Positions 1-9,365 are shown, numbered from the stretch's first letter. The stretch: 64,000 nucleotides of DNA from Lactobacillaceae bacterium (GCA_031271345.1 JAISVX010000003.1:501223-565222); one strand, 5' to 3'. Notes: a model not told the origin generated them from the letters alone. Translations and numbers: made by a program.

Positions 1-796
1 GTTTGTCTCTCACCGGGCGGTTGTTCACAAAAATATATTGAGACAATGAATTTGCTTTATTAAGCGTCGGAAGACTTACATATCCGCTTATCTTAACGTT
101 TTCTCCATGGGCGTCAATCAAAATAGAGTTTTCAGAAAAATCTTTTCCCATAATATCGGCAATTCTTTTCAGCCTTGAATCAAACAAATCTCCGCCAGAA
201 GCCTTAAGAGCCAGCTTTTTCTTATCATCCGCGGTTAAAGAAAACGATACGTAAGGGTTTGCCAAAGCAATTCGTTCCAGCATATCCGCGCAGTATGAAG
301 TTTCTGTTGTTTCAGATTTCAAAAACTTCAAACGCGCGGGCGTCGAATAAAACAAATCCCTGACCTCAATTCTTGTTCCGTTGTTATGAGACACCGGCGA
401 AAGCTCGCCTTCTTCATTGCCTTTTGCTTCTATCTTCCATCCGCCGTCCGAATTTGCCGTCCGAGAAATAATCGTCAGTCTTGAAACCGATGATATAGAC
501 GGAAGCGCCTCTCCTCTGAAACCGAGAAAATTTATATTGAACAAGTCATCGTCTGGAAGCTTTGAAGTCGCATGACGCTTGATAGCGAGAAAAAGCTCGT
601 CTTTGGTCATTCCCTTGCCGTTGTCAGAAACCACCATCAGACTTTTACCGCCGCCAACAAGCGTTACATCAATAGATGAAGCCCCAGCGTCTATGGCGTT
701 TTCAACCAGCTCCTTAACAACGGAAGCAGGTCTTTCGACAACCTCGCCAGCCGCAATCTGGTTCACCAAATTTGAAGGTAAAATTCTAATTGCCAT
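1..796 (-). CDS. mutL: DNA mismatch repair protein MutL, N-terminal part
   Basis: MutL couples mismatch recognition by MutS to strand removal. The 265 visible residues form the GHKL ATPase domain: the N-box with VKELVENAIDAGA (the ATP-binding Asn/Glu region), DNGKGM, the FRGEALPSI loop and the GTRIEVRDLFYSTPAR segment are all present. The gene runs off the left edge, so the linker and C-terminal dimerisation domain are not seen. The ATG overlaps the last 11 bases of the upstream phosphoesterase gene, which implies translational coupling at the end of the lspA-pgi operon. The family call is secure; completeness cannot be judged. Confidence 0.96.
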   Translation of the reverse strand, partial: MAIRILPSNLVNQIAAGEVVERPASVVKELVENAIDAGASSIDVTLVGGGKSLMVVSDNGKGMTKDELFLAIKRHATSKLPDDDLFNINFLGFRGEALPSISSVSRLTIISRTANSDGGWKIEAKGNEEGELSPVSHNNGTRIEVRDLFYSTPARLKFLKSETTETSYCADMLERIALANPYVSFSLTADDKKKLALKASGGDLFDSRLKRIADIMGKDFSENSILIDAHGENVKISGYVSLPTLNKANSLSQYIFVNNRPVRDK

Positions 797-1574
797 CTTT
801 AACCACCATATCTATTGGAACCAAATAAGAGGTTACCACTCCGTCATCAATTAAATGAACATGAAAAGCCAGAAAATCTCTATCTTCCCGCACCAGCGGC
901 TCCGCCTTCTGAAAGTCCATATTCAGCAAGCCAAACGGACTTAATGTCGAAACTATCGGAACTCCGCCGATGTTTCCCATAAGCGAATTATGCAAATGCC
1001 CGCAGGCAATGAGCTTAACTTTGTTTTTATAAAGAGAAACAATCTCAGCAAATCTTTCATACCAGGGATTTTCGCGCTTTGCAAAAAAATGGAGATGAGT
1101 ATTAAGCGGAAACCGATGTTTAATTATCACAACATTTTTACCCGCAGGAGTCGCTTCAAGCTTATCTTCCAGCCAATCGAGTCTTTCTGTATCCGTCATG
1201 TATCCGTCTTGTCTGTCGCCATAAAAATCTACGGCAATCACTCTCAAATCATCTATATCGACGCTGTATTGAAGATAACCTGAGATTTCGGATTTTGGAT
1301 GGTCTGGATAATATGTTTTTAAAGCTTTTGCCAGCACTGAAGCCTTATCGTGATTTCCACCGATAACATAATACGGAGCCTTCAACCTGTTAAGCTCACA
1401 AAAGCACAGATCATAATCTTCCCAATTTGCCTCATTGACTAAATCTCCCGTCACGACAACAAATTTAGGCAGTATTTCAAAACCATTTATTGTATCGACA
1501 ATCCTGCGGGCATATTTTAATGTCGCCGGATTGTCTTTGATAAAATGCGTATCTGAAATATGAGCTATATACAT
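786..1574 (-). CDS. CpdA-like calcineurin-type metallophosphoesterase
   Basis: A 262-residue metal-dependent phosphoesterase. The metal-binding set of the calcineurin superfamily is complete: D-x-H at residues 8-10, GDLVNE near 43, GNHDK near 73, a KHRFP segment near 152 and GHLHN near 191. The layout resembles CpdA-type cyclic-nucleotide phosphodiesterases, but cAMP as substrate is only an inference, because the superfamily also contains other phosphodiesterases. It starts one base after the pgi stop codon and overlaps mutL, so it is an internal gene of the minus-strand operon. No signal peptide is seen, so the enzyme should be cytoplasmic. Confidence 0.85.
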   Translation of the reverse strand: MYIAHISDTHFIKDNPATLKYARRIVDTINGFEILPKFVVVTGDLVNEANWEDYDLCFCELNRLKAPYYVIGGNHDKASVLAKALKTYYPDHPKSEISGYLQYSVDIDDLRVIAVDFYGDRQDGYMTDTERLDWLEDKLEATPAGKNVVIIKHRFPLNTHLHFFAKRENPWYERFAEIVSLYKNKVKLIACGHLHNSLMGNIGGVPIVSTLSPFGLLNMDFQKAEPLVREDRDFLAFHVHLIDDGVVTSYLVPIDMVVKDGN

Positions 1575-1575
1575 A

Positions 1576-3225
1576 TTATTTTCTATAATTCCTGATTATC
1601 TTAAGCAATGACAATGTAGAGCTGTCATGCTCCGCCGGGTGCAAATCGCCCTTAAGCTCCGGAAGTATTCTAAGAGCCAGCTGTTTGCCAAGTTCAACGC
1701 CGAACTGGTCAAAAGAGTCAACATTCCAGATAACTCCCTGAACAAACACTTTATGCTCATACGCGGCAAGAAGCGCGCCCAGCGCATAAGGATCAATTTT
1801 CTTAAACACAAACGTATTTGACGGGCGGTTTCCAGAAAAAGCTTTGAACTTTTTCAAAAACTCGACCGTTCCTTTTGGTTTTCCAGCCTTAACAAGCTCG
1901 TCAGCCGCCTCTTTTTCAGTTTTGCCGCGCATTAATGCTTCCACCTGGGCAATCGCATTAGAAACCAATATCTCATGATGTTCTCCAATTTCATTATGAG
2001 ATATTGCGGGAATAATAAAATCGCACGGAACAACGTCTGTACCTTGATGGATAAGCTGGAAGAAAGAGTGTTGAACATCTGTTCCCGCTCCGCCAAAGAT
2101 AGCCGGACCTGTTGAATATTTAACATCTTCGCCGTTAACATCCACAGATTTGCCATTACTTTCCATATCAAGCTGTTGGAGGTAAGCCGGGAGATATTTT
2201 AAATATTGGTCGTATGCGATAACTCCGTAACGTTTATAGTTAAAGAAGTTATTATACCAAACTCCCAAAAGCGCCATAACCACAGGTATATTTTTTTCAA
2301 ATGCCGCGCTCCTAAAGTGCTTATCCATAGCATAAGCGCCGTCAAGCATTTTTTCAAAATTCTCCATGCCGACAGCTATTGCAAGAGATAAGCCGATTGC
2401 TGACCATAAAGAATAGCGTCCTCCGACAAAATCCCAAAACTCGAACATATTTTCAGTATCTATGCCAAACTTTGCAACCTCTTCCTTATTCGTTGAAAGA
2501 GCGACGAAATGTTTTGATACCGCATGCTCTCCCAATTCGTCAACCAGCCACTTGCGGCAGGTTCTCGCATTTGTGAGCGTTTCAATTGTCGTAAATGTTT
2601 TAGAAGCCACAATAAACAAAGTTTCTTCCGGGTTAACTTCATTAAGAACCTGCGCACAGGCAGTCCCGTCAATGTTTGAAATAAAGTAGCATTTAATATC
2701 TTTTGCCCAATATCTTTGCAATGCATGGCTTGCCATCATCGGACCTAAATCCGAACCGCCGATACCGATGTTTACAATGTTTTTGAGCTTTTTGCCCGTA
2801 TGCCCCTTAAACTCGCCGAACCTGACAGAGTCAGAGAACTTTTTCATCTTTGCCAAAACAGCGTTAATCTCCGGCATAACATCTTTACCGTCAACATATA
2901 TAGGTTTATTTTTGCGGTTGCGGAGAGCGATATGCAGAACCGAACGGTTTTCCGTAATATTTATCTTCTCGCCTTTAAACATTGCCTCGATTTTTTCGGA
3001 AAGATTACACTCTCCGGCTAAATCAAACAAAAGCCGCATTGTTTTATCCGTAATGCGGTTTTTTGAGTAGTCAAAAGTCATATTCTCAAACTGAATAGTA
3101 AATTCTTCAGCTCTGTTTTTATCTTTATCAAACAAATCTCTCATCTTAAGCTTATCAACAGCCTTAAAATGCGAATGAAGCTTTTTCCAATACTTCATTT
3201 TGCATAAATTCTTTCTACTTCCCAT
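1576..3225 (-). CDS. pgi: Glucose-6-phosphate isomerase
   Basis: Interconverts glucose-6-phosphate and fructose-6-phosphate in glycolysis and gluconeogenesis. Diagnostic segments are GIGGSDLGP (about residue 154), VASKTFTT, the first family signature GGRYSLWSAIG, DMESNGKSV and the second signature around WNVDSFDQFGVELGK near residue 505. Three starts are possible. I chose the second ATG because GGGGA lies 8 bases upstream and the resulting 549 residues equal the usual family length; an ATG six bases further upstream would sit too close to that ribosome site. The start overlaps the upstream M16 gene, in keeping with an operon. Confidence 0.97.
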   Translation of the reverse strand: MGSRKNLCKMKYWKKLHSHFKAVDKLKMRDLFDKDKNRAEEFTIQFENMTFDYSKNRITDKTMRLLFDLAGECNLSEKIEAMFKGEKINITENRSVLHIALRNRKNKPIYVDGKDVMPEINAVLAKMKKFSDSVRFGEFKGHTGKKLKNIVNIGIGGSDLGPMMASHALQRYWAKDIKCYFISNIDGTACAQVLNEVNPEETLFIVASKTFTTIETLTNARTCRKWLVDELGEHAVSKHFVALSTNKEEVAKFGIDTENMFEFWDFVGGRYSLWSAIGLSLAIAVGMENFEKMLDGAYAMDKHFRSAAFEKNIPVVMALLGVWYNNFFNYKRYGVIAYDQYLKYLPAYLQQLDMESNGKSVDVNGEDVKYSTGPAIFGGAGTDVQHSFFQLIHQGTDVVPCDFIIPAISHNEIGEHHEILVSNAIAQVEALMRGKTEKEAADELVKAGKPKGTVEFLKKFKAFSGNRPSNTFVFKKIDPYALGALLAAYEHKVFVQGVIWNVDSFDQFGVELGKQLALRILPELKGDLHPAEHDSSTLSLLKIIRNYRK

Positions 3226-4633
3226 TGTCATTTTCCCCGCTAATTTCTCTATTAAAATTTCCGATAGATATAAATATTAAATTATCATCATTAAAATATT
3301 TTTCCGCCGCCCCATTTGCTTGTTCTAATGTAATATTTCTTACATATTCGTTCCTTTTTTGCAGAAAGTCTATTCCTAAATTATACCTCTGCATATATGT
3401 CAGCATTGAAGAAATATTATCAATCGACGCAAAGCGCAGGTTGTAAGAGGCGATTAAGTAGTCCTTTGCAGATTTCAGCTCCGCTTCGGTAATGCCCTTA
3501 CTTCCCATATTTTTCCATTCATTCTTAACAATTTCGATAACTCTGTAATAGTTTTCCGGCGTGGCGGAAAACCTGCCGCGCAGCATGTCGGATTTCTGTC
3601 TGTTAACAATTGAAGTGTATATGCCGTAAGTAAGCCCTTCTTCTTCTCTGGCTTTCAAAGATAATCTTGAGCCAAGACCGGCTTCTCCAAAAATATAGTT
3701 TACAACATATAAAGGGTAAAAATCTGTATCCGTCCTCTCCAATGCTCTGTTCGCAAAAATCGCAATATTTTGCGCGGATTTTCTCTTTATTTCAACATCC
3801 CTTCCATCAAAAACTATATCCGCGGCGGAGATTTCTTTGTTCAGCCCTTCTTTTTTAAGTCCTTGAAAGATTTTATCCAAGACTTTTCCCGCCTCATCAG
3901 GAGTTATATCTCCGGAAATCCCCACAACAAGCTTATCCGTTGTAAGGTTTTCTTTTATATAATTTTGCATATCCTTCCTGGTTATTTTAGCAATAGCCTG
4001 CTTTTGACCGACAGGATTTCTTGAATATGGGTGCCGACCGTAAATGTTCTTTGCAAACTCCAGCCCCAAAACGCTGTCTGGTCTTTCAGACTGCATTCTT
4101 AAAGCAAAATTCATTCTTTGCTTGGCTAAAGCAGCATTTTCATCGTCAAACCTCGGCTTTGTTAGGGCAAGATTTAGCAGATTATAAGCCTTTTCCTTAT
4201 TTTCCGACAACGTCAGTAAAGAACCCTTAAAATCGTCAAAATCAACCCCAAAAGAAATACCGATAGCATAAAGCTCCAGCTCTTCTTTGAGCTTATCATT
4301 ATCTAAATCCCCCGCTCCCTCGGTAAGAAGCGCGGAAACCATATTTCCAATGCCTTCATATCCAGCTTCATCATAAGAGATGCCGGAATTTTTAAATAAA
4401 AAGTCGATGCTTATAATCGGAATTGTGTGGTCTTCAAAAAGATATGCCTTAATCCCGTTTTCAGAAACTATCTCAACCACATTTGTTTCAAATGTTTTAT
4501 CTTTTAATATAGATTTTTTAACTATTTCTTCAGGGTCAAAACTAACATTGCCGCGATATTTATACGCCTCAACCGCCATAAACAAAAGAAGAAGCAAAAA
4601 CAGCAAATATCCGATTTTTAACAGCTTACTCAT
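3215..4633 (-). CDS. M16 (pitrilysin) family protein lacking the zinc motif
   Basis: A 472-residue M16-family protein with an N-terminal hydrophobic segment (about residues 4-22) that should export or anchor it in the envelope. The N-terminal M16 fold is recognisable, but the HxxEH zinc motif is missing: the aligned stretch reads GIGNMVSALLTEGAG. The C-terminal half keeps the family segment around GLGSRLSLKAREEEGLTYG. Such a subunit is expected to be catalytically dead and to pair with an active partner, as in two-subunit M16 proteases. The active partner is the gene immediately upstream, and the two overlap by 8 bases. Partnership is inferred from context. Confidence 0.9.
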   Translation of the reverse strand: MSKLLKIGYLLFLLLLLFMAVEAYKYRGNVSFDPEEIVKKSILKDKTFETNVVEIVSENGIKAYLFEDHTIPIISIDFLFKNSGISYDEAGYEGIGNMVSALLTEGAGDLDNDKLKEELELYAIGISFGVDFDDFKGSLLTLSENKEKAYNLLNLALTKPRFDDENAALAKQRMNFALRMQSERPDSVLGLEFAKNIYGRHPYSRNPVGQKQAIAKITRKDMQNYIKENLTTDKLVVGISGDITPDEAGKVLDKIFQGLKKEGLNKEISAADIVFDGRDVEIKRKSAQNIAIFANRALERTDTDFYPLYVVNYIFGEAGLGSRLSLKAREEEGLTYGIYTSIVNRQKSDMLRGRFSATPENYYRVIEIVKNEWKNMGSKGITEAELKSAKDYLIASYNLRFASIDNISSMLTYMQRYNLGIDFLQKRNEYVRNITLEQANGAAEKYFNDDNLIFISIGNFNREISGENDNGK

Positions 4634-5969
4634 TTATCTCTCCCTGTAAAGGAGTTATAACAGCGGTTACATTCTGACCGCTGCCAAAAAGAAAATCCGC
4701 CGCTTTTTTCACATCTTCAAAAGACACATTTTTTATGCTGTCATCATAGTTGGTTATCTCATCCGCCGTCATGCCAATGGCTGCCATTATGCCGACAATA
4801 TATGCCGCGTCGCCGGGATTGTCTCTTATATAAACAAGACCCGACAACATCTTCTTTTTTGCCAGCTCAACATCTTTTTCGGTTATCTCGCTTAAAGATT
4901 TTTTTAAAGACAATTCAAACTGTTGAAGCGTTTTATTAATGTTTAAATCCAGCTTTGGATACACACTGAAAGAAAAAGATCCGTAGCTTCGCGCAAACGC
5001 ATTATAAGAAGAAGAAACGCTTAAAGCCGCCTTTTTAGCAACCACCAAATCTTTATATAATTTTGAGGTTTCGTCCTCTCCCAAGATTTTTGATAAAACC
5101 ATTAAAGCGTATATTTTTTCTTTGTCAGTATTATAAGAAGGGGCAATATAATCTTTTATAATTCTTGGCGAGGCAATATCAGGCAGAGAGACTTCTATCA
5201 CACCGCTAAACCCGCCATCCATAACAGGCGGATTTGGTCTGTCGGATATATCTCTTGTTTTAACTTTTCCATAGTATTTTTTTGCCAAAATCTCCGCTTC
5301 TTCTTTTGTTATATCGCCGGACAAAACCAAAATCGCGTTTTTAGGTGAGTAGAAGCTGTTATAAAAGCTCATGACATCTTGATAGCTAAAACCCATAATC
5401 TCCTCGTCAGAACCTATTACAGGACGACCATAAGGATGATTAGACCACAATATGCTTCTGTATCTTTCATTAAACCCGCCCATCGGATTGTTTTCTACGA
5501 CCTGTTTGCGTTCTTGAAAAACAATATCCCGCTCTTTTTCAAAACTTTCATGGCTGAAATTGAGGTTTTCCATCCTGTCGGCTTCAAGAAACATCGCTAC
5601 CTCAAGGCGCGTAATATCCAAAGTCTGGTGATATGCCGTAAAATCCAAACTGGTAAAGGCATTGCTGTCGCCGCCGTTCTCATCGATTATACGCGTAAAC
5701 TCAGAGTCTTTAACGGTTTTTGTTCCCCTAAACATCAAATGCTCAAGCAGGTGCGCCTTGCCTGATTTACCAAGATTTTCATCAATACTGCCGACCTTAT
5801 ACCAAACTATATGCTTTATTATTGGAGCTTTATGGTTGGGAGCAACAATGACTTTCAAACCGTTTTCCAACGTAAACTCATGCAAATCAAACGTTTTGGA
5901 GCTTGCATTTTCCAAGAAAAAGCAAACACTTAAAAACGCTAAAACACTTATTTTACATAGCTTATTCAT
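4626..5969 (-). CDS. Periplasmic M16 zinc peptidase (active subunit)
   Basis: A zinc metallopeptidase of the pitrilysin/processing-peptidase family. The inverted zinc motif HLLEH is intact (about residue 76) and the downstream glutamate region ERDIVFQERKQV is present. A cleavable-looking signal peptide (KLCKISVLAFLSVCFFLENAS) places it in the periplasm. The ATG at 5969 is preferred over an upstream in-frame TTG, since it begins directly at the signal peptide; 447 residues is typical for the family. It lies between a DUF3035-type lipoprotein and its inactive paralogue, an arrangement known from other alphaproteobacteria. The substrate is unknown. Confidence 0.94.
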   Translation of the reverse strand: MNKLCKISVLAFLSVCFFLENASSKTFDLHEFTLENGLKVIVAPNHKAPIIKHIVWYKVGSIDENLGKSGKAHLLEHLMFRGTKTVKDSEFTRIIDENGGDSNAFTSLDFTAYHQTLDITRLEVAMFLEADRMENLNFSHESFEKERDIVFQERKQVVENNPMGGFNERYRSILWSNHPYGRPVIGSDEEIMGFSYQDVMSFYNSFYSPKNAILVLSGDITKEEAEILAKKYYGKVKTRDISDRPNPPVMDGGFSGVIEVSLPDIASPRIIKDYIAPSYNTDKEKIYALMVLSKILGEDETSKLYKDLVVAKKAALSVSSSYNAFARSYGSFSFSVYPKLDLNINKTLQQFELSLKKSLSEITEKDVELAKKKMLSGLVYIRDNPGDAAYIVGIMAAIGMTADEITNYDDSIKNVSFEDVKKAADFLFGSGQNVTAVITPLQGEINE

Positions 5970-6005
5970 CTTTTTACCCAAGCGCAAAACTTGCGTTGCA
6001 AAGCA

Positions 6006-6188
6006 TTATCCGCCGCTTCTGACGCTAACCGGCGTTGTGTCAAAATCCGGCGGCAAAGTTAATGAAGGATTAGTTTTTATCTGAGTTTCATCAGGGGCTT
6101 TTTTCTGAATCCCCAAATCCTCTTGAGCCTTAGTGCTGCAAGCTGCCACAAATGCCAAAATACCAAAAATTATTACAAGTTTTTTCAT
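6006..6188 (-). CDS. Small DUF3035 (BamF-like) lipoprotein
   Basis: A 60-residue lipoprotein with signal peptide and lipobox AFVAAC, so the mature protein starts at Cys17. The mature part keeps the DUF3035 pattern: a KAPDE segment followed by a SLTLPPDF segment, as in lipoproteins of alphaproteobacteria that have been linked to the outer-membrane BAM complex. It is much shorter than typical members and contains only the core. It lies 21 bases downstream of lspA, the signal peptidase that would process it, and 36 bases before the M16 peptidase start. The BAM association is family knowledge, not shown by this sequence. Confidence 0.75.
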   Translation of the reverse strand: MKKLVIIFGILAFVAACSTKAQEDLGIQKKAPDETQIKTNPSLTLPPDFDTTPVSVRSGG

Positions 6189-6209
6189 CTTCCACCTCTT
6201 ACATAAAAC

Positions 6210-6722
6210 TTACTGCGCCTTTTCCTGCTTCTTCATAAGCAGGCTGTGAAAAATTATCATAAAAGCGCCAATACAAATAAAACTGTCCGCAACATTAAAT
6301 GTCGGCCAGTGATGTACGCCGACATAAACATCCAAAAAGTCAAAAACTGCTCCAAGACGCACTCTGTCAATTACATTTCCTATGGCTCCGCCAATGATAA
6401 ACCCAAGCGCAGTCTGAATAAATTTACTCTTTTCCTTATAGAGCCAATGAATAAGAAACGCCACAATTGCAAGAGACAGCAAAGACAAAAGTAAAACGCC
6501 CCAAACACCGTGGCTGTCAAACATTGAAAAACTGACGCCCGTATTCCAAGCTTTAATGATATTAAAAAACGGAACAACCGCAATACTGTTTGTTTCCGCC
6601 AGCATTATGTCATAAACAACATATTTTGACATCTGATCCAAAATAAGGATTATCGCGGCAATACTTAAACCTAAAAGCAATTTCAAACTCCACAAAATTA
6701 AACTATGAACATTATATTGCAT
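6210..6722 (-). CDS. lspA: Lipoprotein signal peptidase (SPase II)
   Basis: Inner-membrane aspartyl protease that removes the signal peptides of prolipoproteins. Four hydrophobic segments are visible in the 170 residues. The family motifs GGAIGNVIDR and FNVADSF carry the two catalytic aspartates. It is the first gene of the minus-strand operon and is directly followed by a lipoprotein gene. The ATG lies only 44 bases from the mgtE stop, with no clear terminator between them, so read-through from mgtE is possible. Confidence 0.96.
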   Translation of the reverse strand: MQYNVHSLILWSLKLLLGLSIAAIILILDQMSKYVVYDIMLAETNSIAVVPFFNIIKAWNTGVSFSMFDSHGVWGVLLLSLLSLAIVAFLIHWLYKEKSKFIQTALGFIIGGAIGNVIDRVRLGAVFDFLDVYVGVHHWPTFNVADSFICIGAFMIIFHSLLMKKQEKAQ

Positions 6723-6768
6723 TTTGAAAAGATAAAAAGAATTAAGTATGAAATATATACAGAGTTTT

Positions 6769-8214
6769 CTAGAACAGCATTAGTTTAGCCAGCATTAAAA
6801 AAATAAAGAAACCGCCTGAATCTGTAATTGCGATAAGAAACACTCCCGATGATATTGCGGGATCGGCTTTAAACTTATTTAAAACCAGAGGAATCAAAAT
6901 GCCGGCAAGACTTGCTATGGCAAGGTTTAAAAGCATTGCCACTCCGATAACGACAGCTATCATATAATATTCAGGGAATCTAAAATAGGTTATAATACCC
7001 ATCAACACCGCAAAAAGCATGCCGTTGCATAGACCCACCATAAATTCTTTTAAAATCATTCTCCATGTATTTCTTGAGGTCAATTCTTTCGTAGCCAAAG
7101 CCCTAACCACAACTGCCAGCGTCTGGTTTCCCGTTGTTCCTCCCATAGACGCGACTATAGGCATTAAAACGGCGATAACCGCCAGCGAAGAAATTATGTC
7201 CTGAAAACCGGCGACCACGGACGAAGCGACAATTGTTGCAAACAGATTCGTAGTCAGCCACAAAGACCGGGATTTAAATATATCAAACACTGAACGATAC
7301 ACGTCGCCTTCTTCCGCTCCCGACAGGTGCAATGCGTCTTCGGTTGCTTCTTCGTGAATAATATGCACGACATCATCAATGTTTATAACGCCGACAAGAC
7401 GACCCTTAGCATCGACAACCACCGCGGACATCCAGCCATATTCGCGGAACATGTGAGCGACCTCTTCCTGGTCGGTCTGAACACTTATCGGAACGATTTC
7501 GCCGTTCATAATATCGCGGAGTTTTTCATTTGCTTTTGCGCGAAGAAGCTTATCCAGCGTAATTTCTCCAGTCGGACGAAACTTTTCATCCGTTAAAAAC
7601 ACTGTATAGAAATCTTCGGGAAATTCTTCGTTATCAGACAAAAGATAGTTTTTTGCTTCCCTGACCGTCCAATCATCGGGCATGCAGACAAACTCTCTAA
7701 CCATGATACGTCCGGCGGAGTCTTCAGGGTAAGAAAGCGATGATGTAACCTGATGTTTTAGTTCCGGGTCAAGTTTCTGGATAATGCTCTGCTGTTCTTC
7801 ATCATCCATGTGTTCCAAAAGTTCTACGACTTCGTCTGAATCCAGTTCGTTTGCAATATTAACAATTTGGCTTTCATCCAAAGTATCAATAATCTGTTCT
7901 TGGACTACTTCGTTTAATTCCGGGAATACATCCGGAGAGATTTTATCGCCTAAAATCTCAACGAGCTTCATACGCAAGCTAAACGGCAGGTTCTCAATCA
8001 AGCTGGCCAAATCATATTCGGATAAGCCTTCAACAATTTTGCGTACATAAACCTTATCATCTTCTTCAAGCGCGAGGATGATAGAGTTAATTATTTTTTG
8101 ACCTATACCAAAAACTTCTTCTTTTTTCTTTTTGTTTCTTGATTTCTTTTTATTGCGGAAAAACTTTACATTTTTCTTATGGTTTGGATTATGTTTTGCA
8201 TTTTTTTTCTTCAT
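6769..8214 (-). CDS. mgtE: MgtE magnesium transporter
   Basis: A homodimeric Mg2+ channel of the inner membrane. Its architecture is complete: MgtE N-domain (about 50-150), paired CBS domains (about 165-285) with a GxIxxxD-type turn, and five membrane helices (about 315-480) including the PIVASMGGTTGNQ pore region. An unusual feature is the first 35 residues, which are almost entirely Lys/Asn/Arg and may contact nucleic acid or membrane lipids. The start is well supported by AGGGGAGG 5 bases before the ATG. I could not recognise a magnesium riboswitch in the upstream 110 bases before tRNA-Leu. Confidence 0.96.
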   Translation of the reverse strand: MKKKNAKHNPNHKKNVKFFRNKKKSRNKKKKEEVFGIGQKIINSIILALEEDDKVYVRKIVEGLSEYDLASLIENLPFSLRMKLVEILGDKISPDVFPELNEVVQEQIIDTLDESQIVNIANELDSDEVVELLEHMDDEEQQSIIQKLDPELKHQVTSSLSYPEDSAGRIMVREFVCMPDDWTVREAKNYLLSDNEEFPEDFYTVFLTDEKFRPTGEITLDKLLRAKANEKLRDIMNGEIVPISVQTDQEEVAHMFREYGWMSAVVVDAKGRLVGVINIDDVVHIIHEEATEDALHLSGAEEGDVYRSVFDIFKSRSLWLTTNLFATIVASSVVAGFQDIISSLAVIAVLMPIVASMGGTTGNQTLAVVVRALATKELTSRNTWRMILKEFMVGLCNGMLFAVLMGIITYFRFPEYYMIAVVIGVAMLLNLAIASLAGILIPLVLNKFKADPAISSGVFLIAITDSGGFFIFLMLAKLMLF

Positions 8215-8325
8215 AAAACCTCCCCTTTCTTAAAATGTATTCTATATTTTTTCCATATACTATATAAGTGAACCGACTTTGGAGTTGAACGACTTACAGC
8301 TAATTTTTCGCTACCGTCGTACGGT

Positions 8326-8410
8326 TGGTGCGGTCGGGGAGACTTGAACTCCCATGAGCTTAGCTCACAACGACCTCAACGTTGCGCGTCTACCATTTCG
8401 CCACGACCGC
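8326..8410 (-). tRNA. tRNA-Leu (anticodon GAG)
   Basis: A full cloverleaf with a long variable arm typical of class II tRNAs. The acceptor stem GCGGTCG pairs with CGACCGC, the anticodon stem CAACG/CGTTG closes the loop TTGAGGT, and the T-loop reads TTCAAGT. The CCA end is encoded. It reads CUC/CUU leucine codons. Confidence 0.96.
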
Positions 8411-8564
8411 ATAATTTTATCTGCGCCTAGGAATAATACATTTATGCTAATAAATCAAGCTTTTTCGAAAGTTATTTAAACAAAAAAGACGATATTACCC
8501 GGCTTTATTTTTCTTTGGTAATATAAACTCTGCTTATCCTGTCTGTAAATGCTCGGTTTTTATT

Positions 8565-8641
8565 TGGTCGGGATGAGAGGATTCGAACCTCCGACCCCTT
8601 GCACCCCATGCAAATGCGCTACCAGGCTGCGCTACATCCCG
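8565..8641 (-). tRNA. tRNA-Pro (anticodon GGG)
   Basis: A 77-nt cloverleaf with acceptor stem CGGGATG/CATCCCG, D-arm GCGC-AGCCTGGTA-GCGC, anticodon loop ATGGGGT and T-loop TTCGAAT. The CCA is encoded. It lies 154 bases upstream of tRNA-Leu on the same strand; the AT-rich spacer between them holds no ORF that I can support. Confidence 0.96.
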
Positions 8642-8662
8642 ACTATAAAAAAGAAGCTGAAG

Positions 8663-9070
8663 TTATTCTGCTTCTTCCAAACTTCTTTCCAGCTTGCTTT
8701 TTAAACCGCTAAGCTCATTGATTATCAAAGAGAAAATTGCTTTATCATCTTCATTTACCGTAACATTATCATCCAACATCTCGATAAAATCTTTTTGTAT
8801 TTCTTCCCCCAAAAGAGCTTTCAGTCCTTTTTCTTTGATAAGCTTTTGAACACCTTCAATTGTATAACGCTTATCATAGAGATAAAATTTAATCTTTTGG
8901 AGAAGTTCAACGTCATCGGGACGATAATATCTTCTTCCGCCATTTCTTTTCATCGGCTTTAGTTGTGGAAATTTTGTTTCCCAAAAACGCAGAACATGAG
9001 ATGCGACATCAATATCTTCCGCAACCTCGGATATTGTCCTAAAAGCAGATTTGGGTTTATTTACAACCAT
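8663..9070 (-). CDS. MerR-family transcriptional regulator
   Basis: A 135-residue regulator with an N-terminal MerR winged helix ([20 protein letters not shown], then [14 protein letters not shown]) and a short C-terminal helix that should form the dimer coiled coil. No cysteine-based metal site is seen. It directly follows ihfA (10-base gap) with AGGTGG before its ATG. The ihfA-merR pairing is common in alphaproteobacteria, where the regulator has no settled role. The gene stops 21 bases before tRNA-Pro. Confidence 0.93.
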   Translation of the reverse strand: MVVNKPKSAFRTISEVAEDIDVASHVLRFWETKFPQLKPMKRNGGRRYYRPDDVELLQKIKFYLYDKRYTIEGVQKLIKEKGLKALLGEEIQKDFIEMLDDNVTVNEDDKAIFSLIINELSGLKSKLERSLEEAE

Positions 9071-9080
9071 AGCAAACCAC

Positions 9081-9365
9081 CTAAGCGTTAATGATTTTCC
9101 TCATAGTCTGGGAAGGTTTAAATGATATTACTCTTCTTGATGAAATAACAGCTTCAATGCCGGTTTTTGGGTTTCTGCCAACTCTTTGTTTTTTATCTCT
9201 CAAAGAAAATGTGCCGAAAGAAGAAAGCTTTACTTCATTGCCAGAAACCAATTCTTGAATAACTTCATCTATAACAGTATCAAAAATATCGCTTGCATCT
9301 TTTCTTGACAGACCAACTTCTTTACAAACTTCATCTGTAACATCAGCACGAGTAATTGTTTTCAT
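9081..9365 (-). CDS. ihfA: Integration host factor subunit alpha
   Basis: A DNA-bending histone-like protein of 94 residues. It has the HU/IHF fold: helical N-terminus, the [14 protein letters not shown] beta region and the arm tip with GRNPKTG, where the proline intercalates into DNA. The alpha-subunit assignment rests on the conserved pairing with a MerR gene and the fabH neighbourhood; the sequence alone could also fit a general HU/IHF member. GGGGAG lies 5 bases before the start. A terminator-like hairpin separates it from fabH upstream, so it may have its own promoter. Confidence 0.92.
   Translation of the reverse strand: MKTITRADVTDEVCKEVGLSRKDASDIFDTVIDEVIQELVSGNEVKLSSFGTFSLRDKKQRVGRNPKTGIEAVISSRRVISFKPSQTMRKIINA

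Noticed and set aside
8215-8325. A magnesium riboswitch upstream of mgtE
   Set aside because: Only about 110 bases separate mgtE from tRNA-Leu and no M-box-like structure could be recognised.
8411-8564. A promoter directly before tRNA-Leu in the spacer after tRNA-Pro
   Set aside because: A TTGATT box is present, but the best -10 partner (TATTCC at 17 bases) is poor; the two tRNAs may be transcribed together.
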